Of a stretch of 51,719 bases of DNA, positions 26,322 to 33,967 are shown in pieces. Both the position numbers and the translations under genes were made by a program. Origin of the DNA: Candidatus Thalassarchaeum betae (GTDB lineage Archaea; Thermoplasmatota; Poseidoniia; Poseidoniales; Thalassarchaeaceae); assembly GCA_003193925.1 (NCBI GenBank), contig PSPG01000004.1:1-51719 (forward strand), in the 5' to 3' direction. Within the stretch, counting starts at the first letter, position 1, and each line of letters opens with the position of its first letter. Below the pieces are notes generated by a model, which saw nothing but the letters and a program-made list of their open reading frames with translations, searched no databases and was not told the DNA's origin.

Positions 26322-27077
26322 CTAGCGCATGGCAGATAATGAGGCTGAGAGCACGTTCCAGACTCCCCGGCGACCATCCCACAGAGACTCAGCAGTGCAT
26401 TCTATCGTTCTGCGCATGTGCGGTCCGCCAAGCACGATGGTCTCAAATTCGCCACCTTCGCCATCTAGGTTGAATCGATGCCTGCGGGACAGTAACTTGA
26501 GTTCGTCCAGAGTGGCATCATCCAGTTTCCTGCCCAGCCATTCGCCCCCAATACCCTCTGCAGACACCGATGCTATCCTGACATCGAAGCCATGATCCAC
26601 CAAGGACTTCATGTGCTCTTCGGCCGAGTGATGCCACAGGGGGCAGAACGAAATCATCCCAAGGCGATCGCACATCCTGTCTATCCTTGTCTTCTGGTAG
26701 TCGGAACGCAGAGCGCCAGCAACCAGGGCATCCACTGCCAGAGTACCTTCGTGGACCACGAGCTCCTTCGGCTCTTCCCAGTCTTCGGGCCACGATTCAG
26801 AGAAGGCGATGTAACTGCTCCCTTCCCCTCCCATGGCAGCCTCGAGGTCGGATACCTCCGATTCGGGTTCACCAGCGGTCATGACAGGAAGCCATGGGAC
26901 GCCCATGGAAGCGGCTTGCAAGGCAGCAATCGCAGTACCGTTCAATTGGAACATCATCGAGTCATTACCCGTAACGTGAACCGTAACGAGGCACTTGACG
27001 TCCCAACCCTGCATCATAGCCCACCAAGCGACATAAGAGGAGTCTTTGCCGCCCGATGCCAGTACCGCGACTCTCAT
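26322..27077 (-). CDS. dph6: Diphthine-ammonia ligase Dph6
   Basis: Dph6 is the ATP-pyrophosphatase-type enzyme that amidates diphthine to diphthamide on EF2. The 251-residue protein starts with the P-loop-like PP motif VLASGGKDSSYVAWW (SGGKDS). It continues with the block around GEPESEVSDLEAA and with NLDGEGGEFETIVLGGP, which is characteristic of the DPH6/MJ0570 family. The substrate, aEF2, is encoded at 36548-38755 with its diphthamide histidine present. The start is ATG 27077, divergent from psmA. Confidence 0.9.
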   Translation of the reverse strand: MRVAVLASGGKDSSYVAWWAMMQGWDVKCLVTVHVTGNDSMMFQLNGTAIAALQAASMGVPWLPVMTAGEPESEVSDLEAAMGGEGSSYIAFSESWPEDWEEPKELVVHEGTLAVDALVAGALRSDYQKTRIDRMCDRLGMISFCPLWHHSAEEHMKSLVDHGFDVRIASVSAEGIGGEWLGRKLDDATLDELKLLSRRHRFNLDGEGGEFETIVLGGPHMRRTIECTAESLWDGRRGVWNVLSASLSAMR

Positions 27078-27140
27078 CGTCCCTGCGCAGCGCTACATGG
27101 CCATGAATGCCGCGATTCTCGAGGGCTCTGCCGACCAAGA

Positions 27141-27148
27141 TTGATAAG
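27141..27148 (+). promoter_or_regulatory. TATA-like box for the proteasome/exosome superoperon
   Basis: TTGATAAG lies 29 bp before the psmA ATG at 27177. Spacing and sequence match the box proposed before aIF5A. Confidence 0.45.
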
Positions 27149-27176
27149 ACCCCGACTTGGCTTGGACACGTTGACC

Positions 27177-27887
27177 ATGCAGCCCAGCGGACGCGGATAC
27201 GACAGTGGCGTCTCCACCTTCTCGCCGGATGGCAGACTGTACCAGGTGGAATATGCCCGGGAATCGGTTAAGAGAGGCACAACCACGGTCGGTCTGAAAT
27301 ATCGAGACGGAGTGGTTCTCATTGTTGACAAGAGGATATCGAGCAAACTCGTTATCGCTGATTCGATCGAGAAGATGTACCAGATTGACGACCATATCGG
27401 AATCACCACTTCCGGACTTGTTGCCGACGCCCGCCAGTTGGTTGAGAGGGCCCGAATCCAGTGTCAGGTCAATCGGATGACCTACGGCGACTCGATCGCA
27501 GTCACTGCACTCGTCAAGAAGATGTGCGATCACAAACAGTCATTCACGCAGTATGGCGGGGTACGCCCCTTCGGCACCGCACTGTTGATTGCTGGCATCG
27601 ACAACGATGGCATTCATCTCTACGAAACCGATCCCTCTGGAGCCTACCAGTCGTACCAAGCAGGAGCCATCGGTAGGGGTCGGTCCTCGGTGATAGACCA
27701 CTTTGAGAGCAAATGGAAGAACAACATGACTCAGAACGCCGCCATCAAACTGGGTCTGGAGGCTCTCAGTGAGTCTTTGGAGGATGATATCAACTCTGAC
27801 ACCGTCGAGATCGCGGTTGTCAACGCCGACGGCTACCAGAAACTGGACCATGAGACCGCCTTGAAGCACCTCGCGAAGCTCTCTTGA
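27177..27887 (+). CDS. psmA: Proteasome alpha subunit
   Basis: The 236-residue protein forms the outer rings of the archaeal 20S proteasome and its gate. The family N-terminus is complete: GYDSGVSTFSPDGRLYQVEYA, then RGTTTVGLK and later SDGLVADAR-like and GGVRPFGTALLIAG blocks. The start at ATG 27177 restores the exact length and N-terminus of alpha subunits. The frame stays open further upstream, but that part lies over dph6 and has no similarity. It heads the superoperon psmA-SBDS-rrp4-rrp41-rrp42-rpl37ae-pcc1-pfdB. No beta subunit is in the window. Confidence 0.96.
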   Translation: MQPSGRGYDSGVSTFSPDGRLYQVEYARESVKRGTTTVGLKYRDGVVLIVDKRISSKLVIADSIEKMYQIDDHIGITTSGLVADARQLVERARIQCQVNRMTYGDSIAVTALVKKMCDHKQSFTQYGGVRPFGTALLIAGIDNDGIHLYETDPSGAYQSYQAGAIGRGRSSVIDHFESKWKNNMTQNAAIKLGLEALSESLEDDINSDTVEIAVVNADGYQKLDHETALKHLAKLS

Positions 27888-27925
27888 GGCCCATGCCTCT
27901 AAGGTCGCATCCCCCTAGCAATGGC

Positions 27926-28615
27926 ATGGTCAGTCTCGATGATGCTGTACTCGCTCGCCTCGAGAGGGGTGGCTCGAGATACGAGATTTTCGTCGACCCC
28001 GAACTCGTGGACAACTGGAAGGAAGACCACTCTTCCGTCGAGCTCAACGACCTGTTGGCTGTCGATCAGGTCTGGTCCGATGCCCGAACTGGAGACAGAC
28101 CCACCTCGGAAGCACTCGAGAGGGTTTTCGGGAGCACCGATCTTGGAACCTGCGTCGAGCGTATTCTCAATGAGGGCAGCATACAACTTACCACATCCCA
28201 GAGGCGACAGATGGTCGATGAGATGAAGAAGAAGATCGTAAATGAAATCGCCACTACGGCGACGGATCCGAGGACAAAGCTCCCACACCCCCGTGTCAGG
28301 ATAGAGAATGCCCTCGACGAGGTTCGTTTCAATGCAGATCCGTTCCTATCCGTTGAGAAACAAGTGCAGGACGCCGTCGATCTCCTGAAGCCGATCATCC
28401 CACTGCAGTTCATCACCATCAAATTGGCTTTCAAGGTCCCCGGTAAGGATTACGGTGGGGTCAGCCAACTACTGCGTGACTCCATGCAGAAGGAGCAGTG
28501 GCTGAGTGATGGCTCATGGGCGTGCATCGTAGAGGTCCCAGGGGGTATGAAGAACGAGATAATCAGTCGTGTCGCCAAGCGATCCTCTGAGATAGAAGTC
28601 AGGGAACTTGACTGA
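27926..28615 (+). CDS. Ribosome maturation protein SBDS (SDO1 homologue)
   Basis: The protein of about 229 residues is the archaeal SBDS protein, which helps release the anti-association factor aIF6 from the large ribosomal subunit. The N-terminal FYSH domain begins MVSLDDAVLARLERGGSRYEI. A helical middle domain contains the conserved TTSQRRQMVDEMKKKIV, and an RRM-like third domain ends with VPGGMKNEI. I prefer ATG 27926 because family members start at this point; ATG 27893 would add 11 residues. The gene follows psmA closely and precedes rrp4, the conserved archaeal order. Confidence 0.93.
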   Translation: MVSLDDAVLARLERGGSRYEIFVDPELVDNWKEDHSSVELNDLLAVDQVWSDARTGDRPTSEALERVFGSTDLGTCVERILNEGSIQLTTSQRRQMVDEMKKKIVNEIATTATDPRTKLPHPRVRIENALDEVRFNADPFLSVEKQVQDAVDLLKPIIPLQFITIKLAFKVPGKDYGGVSQLLRDSMQKEQWLSDGSWACIVEVPGGMKNEIISRVAKRSSEIEVRELD

Positions 28616-28642
28616 CCAGGCACCGGTGGTGCCCGCATCAAC

Positions 28643-28650
28643 GGTTATGA
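28643..28650 (+). promoter_or_regulatory. TATA-like box for an internal promoter before rrp4
   Basis: GGTTATGA lies 28 bp before the rrp4 ATG (28678) in the 62-bp gap after SBDS, the longest gap in the superoperon. The rest of the gap is G/C-rich (GGGCGGGCGGG). An extra promoter for the exosome part is likely but unproven. Confidence 0.4.
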
Positions 28651-28677
28651 AGGGCGGGCGGGTCGCGCGGCCCGAAC

Positions 28678-29349
28678 ATGAGTGATAACAACGACGCGGG
28701 CGGACCGCGAAGTCAAGGACGAGCATCCCGTCTCGTCGCTCCAGGGGAAGACCTTGGAGAGTCAGAGGGCCACGCAGCCGGCCATGGTGTCCTAGTGATG
28801 GACGGGCGGCTTCGTGCGACCAAGCAAGGAAGAGTGATGACGAACGGAAACACAGTGTCGATAGAACCACTGCGAACTGCCTATACCCCCCGGCCAAGCG
28901 ATCTAGTGATTGGCTTCGTCGAGGGGTGTACCAACAACATCTGGTTCGTAGACATCGGTGCACCGTTCAATGCGATTCTCCCCATGAGCCTAGGTCCGGG
29001 GAAGGCGGCCTTCGGAGGCACTCGCAGCTTGATGGACATCGGCGAGGCCGTGATATGCAGGGTTCAGGAGGTCGAAGAGACTCATTCCAGCGTACTCACG
29101 ATGAAGGGCATGGGCCTGCGCAAGATTCGTTCCGGAAGCATAGAGGAGATTGACCCGCATCTCCTCGGTCGACTCAAAGGCAAAGCGGGCAGATCCCTCA
29201 GGCAGCTCAAGGAGGACACTGACTGCAGGATAATCGTGGCGGACAATGGTAGACTCTGGATTGATGGTGAGATTGACGGTATAGTCGATGTCCGGAATAG
29301 GCTGCAGACGATGTCTGACAAAGCCAAATCAATCGGGGGTGTTGCTTGA
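28678..29349 (+). CDS. rrp4: Exosome RNA-binding subunit Rrp4
   Basis: Rrp4 forms the cap of the archaeal exosome and feeds RNA into the Rrp41/42 ring. The 223-residue protein has the N-terminal domain (APGEDL, then GHGVLVMDGRLRATKQG), an S1 domain (PRPSDLVIGFVEGCTNNIW and VQEVEETHSSVLT) and a C-terminal KH domain (GRLKGKAGRSLRQLKEDTDC, with the GxxG loop varied). An acidic, Gly-rich extension of about 20 residues precedes the core. The stop overlaps the rrp41 start as TGATG. Confidence 0.94.
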   Translation: MSDNNDAGGPRSQGRASRLVAPGEDLGESEGHAAGHGVLVMDGRLRATKQGRVMTNGNTVSIEPLRTAYTPRPSDLVIGFVEGCTNNIWFVDIGAPFNAILPMSLGPGKAAFGGTRSLMDIGEAVICRVQEVEETHSSVLTMKGMGLRKIRSGSIEEIDPHLLGRLKGKAGRSLRQLKEDTDCRIIVADNGRLWIDGEIDGIVDVRNRLQTMSDKAKSIGGVA

Positions 29350-30065
29350 TGGGGGGCTATGGCGACGTCCAATTGATTGATGAGAACGGCCTGCGTATGG
29401 ATGGCCGCAAACCCGCTGACCTGCGTCCTATCTCCATAGAGGTCGGCGTGGTCCCGGTAGCAGCAGGCTCTGCATGCGTTCGGTGGGGTACGAATCACGT
29501 TATTGCCGCGGTGTACGGTCCGATGGAGGCACACCCCCGGAAGATCTCGCGCCAAGACCGCGCAGTCCTCGACGTGCGCTACAACATGGCTCCCTTCTCG
29601 ACAACTGACCGAATCCGGCCCGGCTTCAACCGACGCAGCAGGGAGATCAGCAAAGTCACTTCAGATGCGCTTGAGAGCGTAGTTCTGCTGGAGTTGTACC
29701 CGCGTTCGAAGATTCGAGTCGAGATAGAGATCCTATGTGCCGAGGCCGGTACCCGCTGTGTAGGACTGACGGCCGCATCGGTCGCTCTGGCCCACGCGGG
29801 TATCCCAATGACGGACATGGTCGTCTCGGTCGCCTCTGGTAAAATCAACGACGTCGTCGTCTGCGACTTGAACAAGGAGGAGGACAACTACGGTGAAGCC
29901 GACCTGCCGATGGGGATACTGCCCAATTCAGGCGAACTGGTGTTCCTGCAGATGGACGGTGATCTCTCTCCCGACGAGTTCCAGCAGGCTTGGGACTACA
30001 ACATGGAAGCTGGTTTGGCGGTACACAAAATCATGGTTCAGGCTCTTAAGGGAGGCGACTCCTGA
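29349..30065 (+). CDS. rrp41: Exosome catalytic subunit Rrp41
   Basis: Rrp41 is the RNase PH-like catalytic subunit, which degrades RNA 3'-5' with phosphate or adds A-rich tails. The 238-residue protein shows LRMDGRKPADLRPI at the start, VYGPMEAHPRK, the phosphate/RNA-binding RPGFNRRSREIS, and the active-site block VVCDLNKEEDNYGEADLPM with the catalytic Asp. These active-site residues are absent from Rrp42 next door, as expected. ATG 29349 overlaps the rrp4 stop and the stop overlaps the rrp42 start, so the three subunits are translationally coupled. Confidence 0.96.
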   Translation: MGGYGDVQLIDENGLRMDGRKPADLRPISIEVGVVPVAAGSACVRWGTNHVIAAVYGPMEAHPRKISRQDRAVLDVRYNMAPFSTTDRIRPGFNRRSREISKVTSDALESVVLLELYPRSKIRVEIEILCAEAGTRCVGLTAASVALAHAGIPMTDMVVSVASGKINDVVVCDLNKEEDNYGEADLPMGILPNSGELVFLQMDGDLSPDEFQQAWDYNMEAGLAVHKIMVQALKGGDS

Positions 30066-30859
30066 TGGCTATTCCGCTCGTGCCAAAGCTCCTTCGTGCC
30101 CATCTGGCCGAACTTGCTGAGAACGATGAGAGGCATAACGGCCGTGGCCGATGGGAGGCTCGGGACACCGAGCTTGAAATCGGGGTACTGCCTCGTGCTG
30201 AAGGCTCAGCCAGAGTGAGGATGGGCGATACCATCGTCTACGCGGGTGTCAAGCTTCAGATCATGGTCCCCTATCCCGATCGCCCTAACCAAGGGGGTCT
30301 GATGTGCAGTGCAGAGGTAAGACCCGTCGCCGGGCCCAACTGGGAACCGGGTCCTCCCAGCCCCGAGTCTATCGAACTGGGGCGGGTCGTGGACAGGGGC
30401 ATCCGCGAGTCCGGGTGCATCGACGTCGATAATCTGTGCCTAATCCCGGGCGAGAAGGCATGGCAGGTCATTCTCGATCTGTTCGCGATCTCTGATGACG
30501 GTAACCTGTTCGATGCGTTCGCACTGGCTGGCATTGCTGCAATGAGGACCGCGATGATACCTGAAGAGCGTTTCGAGATCAGTGGCGAAGACAGGCCTTT
30601 GAACATCTCCAAAACACCGATCATGTGCTCATATCACAAGGTCGGTGGCAGGTTCGTCTATGATGCCGATGGTAGAGAGGAGCTCGGAGGCGATGAACGC
30701 ATCCACATCACGCTTGGTGACGATGGGCACGTACATTCCTTGCAGAAGGGTCTAAGGGGCATCTTCACGGCAGGTGAATTCACTGAAATCATGGAGCACG
30801 CGCAATCAAGATGCAATGAGCTCCGTGAAATGGTGAGCAAAGTCGAGGAGGCTGGCTGA
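30065..30859 (+). CDS. rrp42: Exosome subunit Rrp42
   Basis: Rrp42 is the non-catalytic RNase PH-like partner of Rrp41 in the hexameric ring. The 264-residue protein has the block GRGRWEARDTELEIGVL, then GSARVRMGDTIVYAGVKLQIM, ESGCIDVDNLCLIPGEKAW and a C-terminal helix. The catalytic LNKEEDNYGEAD stretch of Rrp41 is replaced, as usual. ATG 30065 overlaps the rrp41 stop (TGATG), and rpl37ae starts one base after its stop. Confidence 0.95.
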   Translation: MAIPLVPKLLRAHLAELAENDERHNGRGRWEARDTELEIGVLPRAEGSARVRMGDTIVYAGVKLQIMVPYPDRPNQGGLMCSAEVRPVAGPNWEPGPPSPESIELGRVVDRGIRESGCIDVDNLCLIPGEKAWQVILDLFAISDDGNLFDAFALAGIAAMRTAMIPEERFEISGEDRPLNISKTPIMCSYHKVGGRFVYDADGREELGGDERIHITLGDDGHVHSLQKGLRGIFTAGEFTEIMEHAQSRCNELREMVSKVEEAG

Positions 30860-30860
30860 T

Positions 30861-31226
30861 ATGGCAAAGAGGACCCAGAAGGCAGGTGCGACGGCGCGTT
30901 TCGGCTCCCGTTATGGTGTGAGTGTTCGACGCAGGGCCGGCATTATACTCAAGAAGAAGTCCCGCCACTATACCTGCCCTTCCTGCCAGTACCAGAAAGT
31001 TCGTCGCAAGGCGGCTGGAATCTGGGGGTGTAGGAAGTGCGGCCACACATTCACTGGAGGAGTCTGGGAGCCCTTTACTCGGGCCACCGATGCCAACAAT
31101 CGGATTATCCGGCGTTCCCTGGAGGGCGCTACCGCTACTGACATGACGGTTATCGCTCAGCAGGCGGCATTGAACTACGAGCGAAAACTCGCTGAGGCTG
31201 AATTGGATGACTCCGAGGAAGAGTGA
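30861..31226 (+). CDS. rpl37ae: Ribosomal protein L37Ae with C-terminal extension
   Basis: L37Ae is a zinc protein of the archaeal/eukaryotic large subunit. The core (about residues 1-90) has the family start RTQKAGATARFGSRYG and the CPSCQY ... CRKCGHTF zinc ribbon. Archaeal members usually end near 85-90 residues. This one continues to 121 with an Ala/Glu-rich helix-like tail ending DDSEEE. The pcc1 ATG lies inside this tail (20-base overlap), so the tail-coding DNA is read in two frames. Confidence 0.94.
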   Translation: MAKRTQKAGATARFGSRYGVSVRRRAGIILKKKSRHYTCPSCQYQKVRRKAAGIWGCRKCGHTFTGGVWEPFTRATDANNRIIRRSLEGATATDMTVIAQQAALNYERKLAEAELDDSEEE

Positions 31227-31440
31227 GTCAACTAGACTCGTGCTCAGACTGACGCACGACGATGCGGATGCTCTCTCAGCCTCGTTGGTCACCGAAGCCG
31301 AATTCACGCATGTCGGCGACTCAATAGAAGTGGTGGAATTCGCAGATAGCATTGTAAATCTAAGAGCAAGATGGAACACCTTGATGCGTGGGTTAATTGC
31401 ATCAGAGCAGGTCCTCATGTCCGGAAACACGGAGCGATAG
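31207..31440 (+). CDS. pcc1: KEOPS complex subunit Pcc1
   Basis: Pcc1 is the dimerisation subunit of KEOPS, which makes t6A37 in tRNA together with Kae1/Bud32/Cgi121. The 77-residue protein has the typical small pattern: two strands, a helix with DADALSASL, then VEFADSIVNLRARWNTLMRG (Pcc1 'LRaa.NS' helix region). The length is normal. The start ATG 31207 lies in the 3' end of rpl37ae. The identification is based on pattern and on conserved archaeal neighbourhood, since Pcc1 often stands between L37Ae and prefoldin beta. Confidence 0.82.
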   Translation: MTPRKSESTRLVLRLTHDDADALSASLVTEAEFTHVGDSIEVVEFADSIVNLRARWNTLMRGLIASEQVLMSGNTER

Positions 31441-31441
31441 G

Positions 31442-31765
31442 ATGTCGGACGATCCCATCACCCCCCAAGAGCTGCAAGCCACCACTCAGGAGCTCCAGCT
31501 GACCCGCTCCCAAGTACAGGCAGTCGCTAGCCAAGTCAACGAGATCTCACTGACATTGGATGCCCTGTCAACCCAGGACGAGTCCCGTCCCGTCTTCAGG
31601 GCGGTTGGCAACCTTCTTCTGGAAGTCGGCGACCGAGTAACTCTAGCCAAGGACTTAGAGGAGTCCAAGGTCGTATTTGAATCTCATCTCGAGAGGCTGG
31701 TGAAGAGAGAGAGTGCGCTGACCACCCAGTATGAGGAGATGGTCAAGTCCTTCGAGGGCCAGTGA
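31442..31765 (+). CDS. pfdB: Prefoldin subunit beta (GimC)
   Basis: Prefoldin beta forms four of the six tentacles of the archaeal holdase that passes unfolded proteins to the thermosome. The 107-residue protein has two long heptad-rich helices (residues about 8-45 and 65-103) flanking a beta-hairpin with VFRAVGNLLLEVGDRVTL, matching the family's 'VYk.vG.lLv....' hairpin. The start ATG 31442 is one base after the pcc1 stop. The alpha subunit is not in the window. Confidence 0.92.
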   Translation: MSDDPITPQELQATTQELQLTRSQVQAVASQVNEISLTLDALSTQDESRPVFRAVGNLLLEVGDRVTLAKDLEESKVVFESHLERLVKRESALTTQYEEMVKSFEGQ

Positions 31766-31774
31766 GGTCAGCAG

Positions 31775-32611
31775 ATGAGCGACGACTCCTCCGATGTCGA
31801 ATTAACTCTCCTCGAGTGCGATATGGCGATCCTTCAGCAGATGCTCTTCGATGGAAACACTTCCGCGGCTATAGAGTTCTCCGAGGGGCTATTGGAGCGT
31901 TCGAGATCCAAGGAAGAGAGGGATGCCAAATCAGAAGTTAGGATAAGGATGGAGAGGGCCCTCATCGGGGCTGTTGACTTGTCCCTGGTGGGTGCTGAGT
32001 TACGTTGGTGCACTGACCGGCTCAAAGCCTTGCGTCAAGGCTCTTTCTTACATGGGATAGCCCTGCTTAACCTCGCTGCATGGCACCGCAATCTAGGCGA
32101 GACGATGATGGCGCTGGCGACCCATGCTGAGATTTCGCCTTCCAGTGGCCATCCGACTGAGATTCGTGGTCTATCCAGACTGGAAGCAGGCAGGATCATG
32201 ATCGGGTTGAATGACCTAGACCCTGCCATGCGGCACCTTTGGACGGCTAGGGAGTGTCTTTCTCAGTGCGGTCTCACGACAGAGGCCCTAGCATCTTCGC
32301 TGGAATGGCTGGATCTTGCTTTGGAGGAGATAGTGGAGGAATCTCCACGAATGAGTGAGAGGCTCGCTCAAGCTGCTCCCCGAGAGGGGGCCGGCTCGAC
32401 TTGGGTACCCGCAAATCCCGAAGACGTCAGAGAGGTCGTCGAGGCGTTGATTCCTGTGCTATTGGCCGATGTCTCAGGTAATGAACGCAGTGATATCGGA
32501 CTTATTCTAGATGCTTCCGATGTCCTGGGCGAGGATTCGTGGCATCAACTGGTCTCGGAAAGGATATCTGAGATTCAGGATCCGAAGGTCTGCGAAGCTC
32601 TCCAATCGTGA
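31775..32611 (+). CDS. Helical-repeat (TPR-like) protein, unknown
   Basis: The 278-residue protein is predicted to be almost all alpha-helical. Repeated helix pairs of about 34 residues (for example HGIALLNLAAWHRNLGETMMALATHAEI and later LSRLEAGRIMIGLNDLDPAMRHLW) fit a TPR-like scaffold. No signal peptide or membrane helix is visible. It is the last gene of the superoperon strand, nine bases after pfdB. It overlaps the convergent Nudix gene by 37 bp. I cannot assign a function. Confidence 0.6.
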   Translation: MSDDSSDVELTLLECDMAILQQMLFDGNTSAAIEFSEGLLERSRSKEERDAKSEVRIRMERALIGAVDLSLVGAELRWCTDRLKALRQGSFLHGIALLNLAAWHRNLGETMMALATHAEISPSSGHPTEIRGLSRLEAGRIMIGLNDLDPAMRHLWTARECLSQCGLTTEALASSLEWLDLALEEIVEESPRMSERLAQAAPREGAGSTWVPANPEDVREVVEALIPVLLADVSGNERSDIGLILDASDVLGEDSWHQLVSERISEIQDPKVCEALQS

Positions 32612-32973
32612 TTGAGTATCCTTTGAATCTCATCACTGCCCCAGCCAGTTTCTCTCGGAATCTCGATGCACCAACCGACCTCATCGATTTGTCTGTCAAA
32701 GGATGGCCATGAAATCTGGCTCGGAGCCTCTTCTACCTCTACCCAGACGACATGACCACCCTCTACCAGAGTCGAATCGAGTGCCTTCGCTGTCCCGAGC
32801 AGACCTGTCTCCTCGTACAACTCCCTCAAGGCAGCCTCGTCAAGCATCTCTCCTTCCATGACTTTTCCACCCGGGAGTTCCCATCCTCTATCACTGTTCA
32901 GGACCATAATCCAGCTGAGCTCGTCGCTTTGGGTTGCTGAGGTAGTCCAAACCAGCACGTATTCATTAGGCAT
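32575..32973 (-). CDS. Nudix hydrolase
   Basis: A compact protein of about 132 residues with a full Nudix box, GGKVMEGEMLDEAALRELYEETGL, whose core pattern is Gx5Ex7REUxEExGU. It would hydrolyse a nucleoside diphosphate linked to another moiety; the substrate cannot be read. The short length and the absence of other domains resemble MutT-like housekeeping members. ATG 32973 overlaps the upstream TPR gene by eight bases; ATG 32997 is also in frame but overlaps more. Its 3' end overlaps the convergent helical-repeat gene. Confidence 0.85.
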   Translation of the reverse strand: MPNEYVLVWTTSATQSDELSWIMVLNSDRGWELPGGKVMEGEMLDEAALRELYEETGLLGTAKALDSTLVEGGHVVWVEVEEAPSQISWPSFDRQIDEVGWCIEIPRETGWGSDEIQRILNHDWRASQTFGS

Positions 32974-33967
32974 CGTTGATTTCATCCCTGATTTCATTGA
33001 CTAGTTTCAGTGCCCCTTCGATCCCTTCGGCAGCCATTCTCCTAGCTAGAAAAAACGCCTCTGAAGCACGACCGCATGAGCGGAGACGGGAAACCTCCTC
33101 AAAGACGTCCGATGCTGCAGCGTCGACTTTTATATCGACTTCTGCCACTTCCTCGAATGAGGGCGCGGCAAGTTGCTGCATCCTCTCTAGGAATTGGACT
33201 CTCTGGGTAACTTCGGGAGCCTTCCAAGGGCCGGGCGAGCGACCATCCATCTTAGCCTCCATCCTTTTTCTGAACTGATCCCTAACGGGAATTTCAGGCA
33301 AGTTGATCTGAGCTTGGTCGTAGCACAGCCAAGCCTGGTCATGCTCTCCGCGCCTCTCGTGCATTCTACCGAGTTCAGCCCAAGACTCATGATTGGAGGG
33401 ACTCTGAGCCAACAGCACTCTAGCGAGCCCGAGATACTCATCTTCCCTGCCTGAGTCCCTCAGCCTTTCCAAGCGACGTGAGAACAAGGTGTTAGCCCTG
33501 TAGTCACTCAAATCGAGCATCTTGATTCTCTCCATGAAGGTGATGAGAGAATCTTCATTGGCCGATATAACGCCCCACCACTGGTCAGGATCCAGTGGAT
33601 CGGCGGCTAAAGCAGCCTCTAAAATTCCACTACCGGACTCCGACATGTCGATGTCATTCAACTGAGAAAGTTGTTCCGGGTCGCGCCCCAATATGATGAA
33701 TAATTCGTTCAGCACCGCTCGGATCCCTGTATCATCACCGATCTCCAACTTGACCCTCACTAGGACTCTCCAGTTATTCGGGTTGGTGAAGTCATGCAGC
33801 ACAGCTTGCCTCGCACTCTGCTCGGCCCACTTCAGATTATGTGAGTCAGCGGCGGAGAGTTTGAGAAATTTCTCAGCTTGGCTTCTATGACGATTTCCGA
33901 GACTACGCCTAGGGTGTTGAAGTTTTGCGGCGATGTCTTTGAAAGACTCGGCCATAGGAACCCTCAC
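32966..33967 (-). CDS. TPR-repeat protein, unknown
   Basis: A 333-residue soluble protein with tetratricopeptide-like repeats. The clearest unit is HESWAELGRMHERRGEHDQAWLCYDQAQ, which fits the TPR consensus (W-LG-Y-A-F-A-P spacing); further degenerate helix pairs precede it. A linker rich in acidic residues and a final helix complete the protein. The start is GTG 33967, which overlaps the ubiD stop (GTGA), with ATG 33955 as an alternative. It is co-directional with ubiD and the Nudix gene. The function is not recognisable; TPRs mediate protein contacts. Confidence 0.7.
   Translation of the reverse strand: MRVPMAESFKDIAAKLQHPRRSLGNRHRSQAEKFLKLSAADSHNLKWAEQSARQAVLHDFTNPNNWRVLVRVKLEIGDDTGIRAVLNELFIILGRDPEQLSQLNDIDMSESGSGILEAALAADPLDPDQWWGVISANEDSLITFMERIKMLDLSDYRANTLFSRRLERLRDSGREDEYLGLARVLLAQSPSNHESWAELGRMHERRGEHDQAWLCYDQAQINLPEIPVRDQFRKRMEAKMDGRSPGPWKAPEVTQRVQFLERMQQLAAPSFEEVAEVDIKVDAAASDVFEEVSRLRSCGRASEAFFLARRMAAEGIEGALKLVNEIRDEINDA

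Noticed and set aside
26592..27176. N-terminal 195-residue extension of psmA
   Set aside because: The extension is antisense to dph6, and the conserved alpha-subunit N-terminus begins exactly at ATG 27177.
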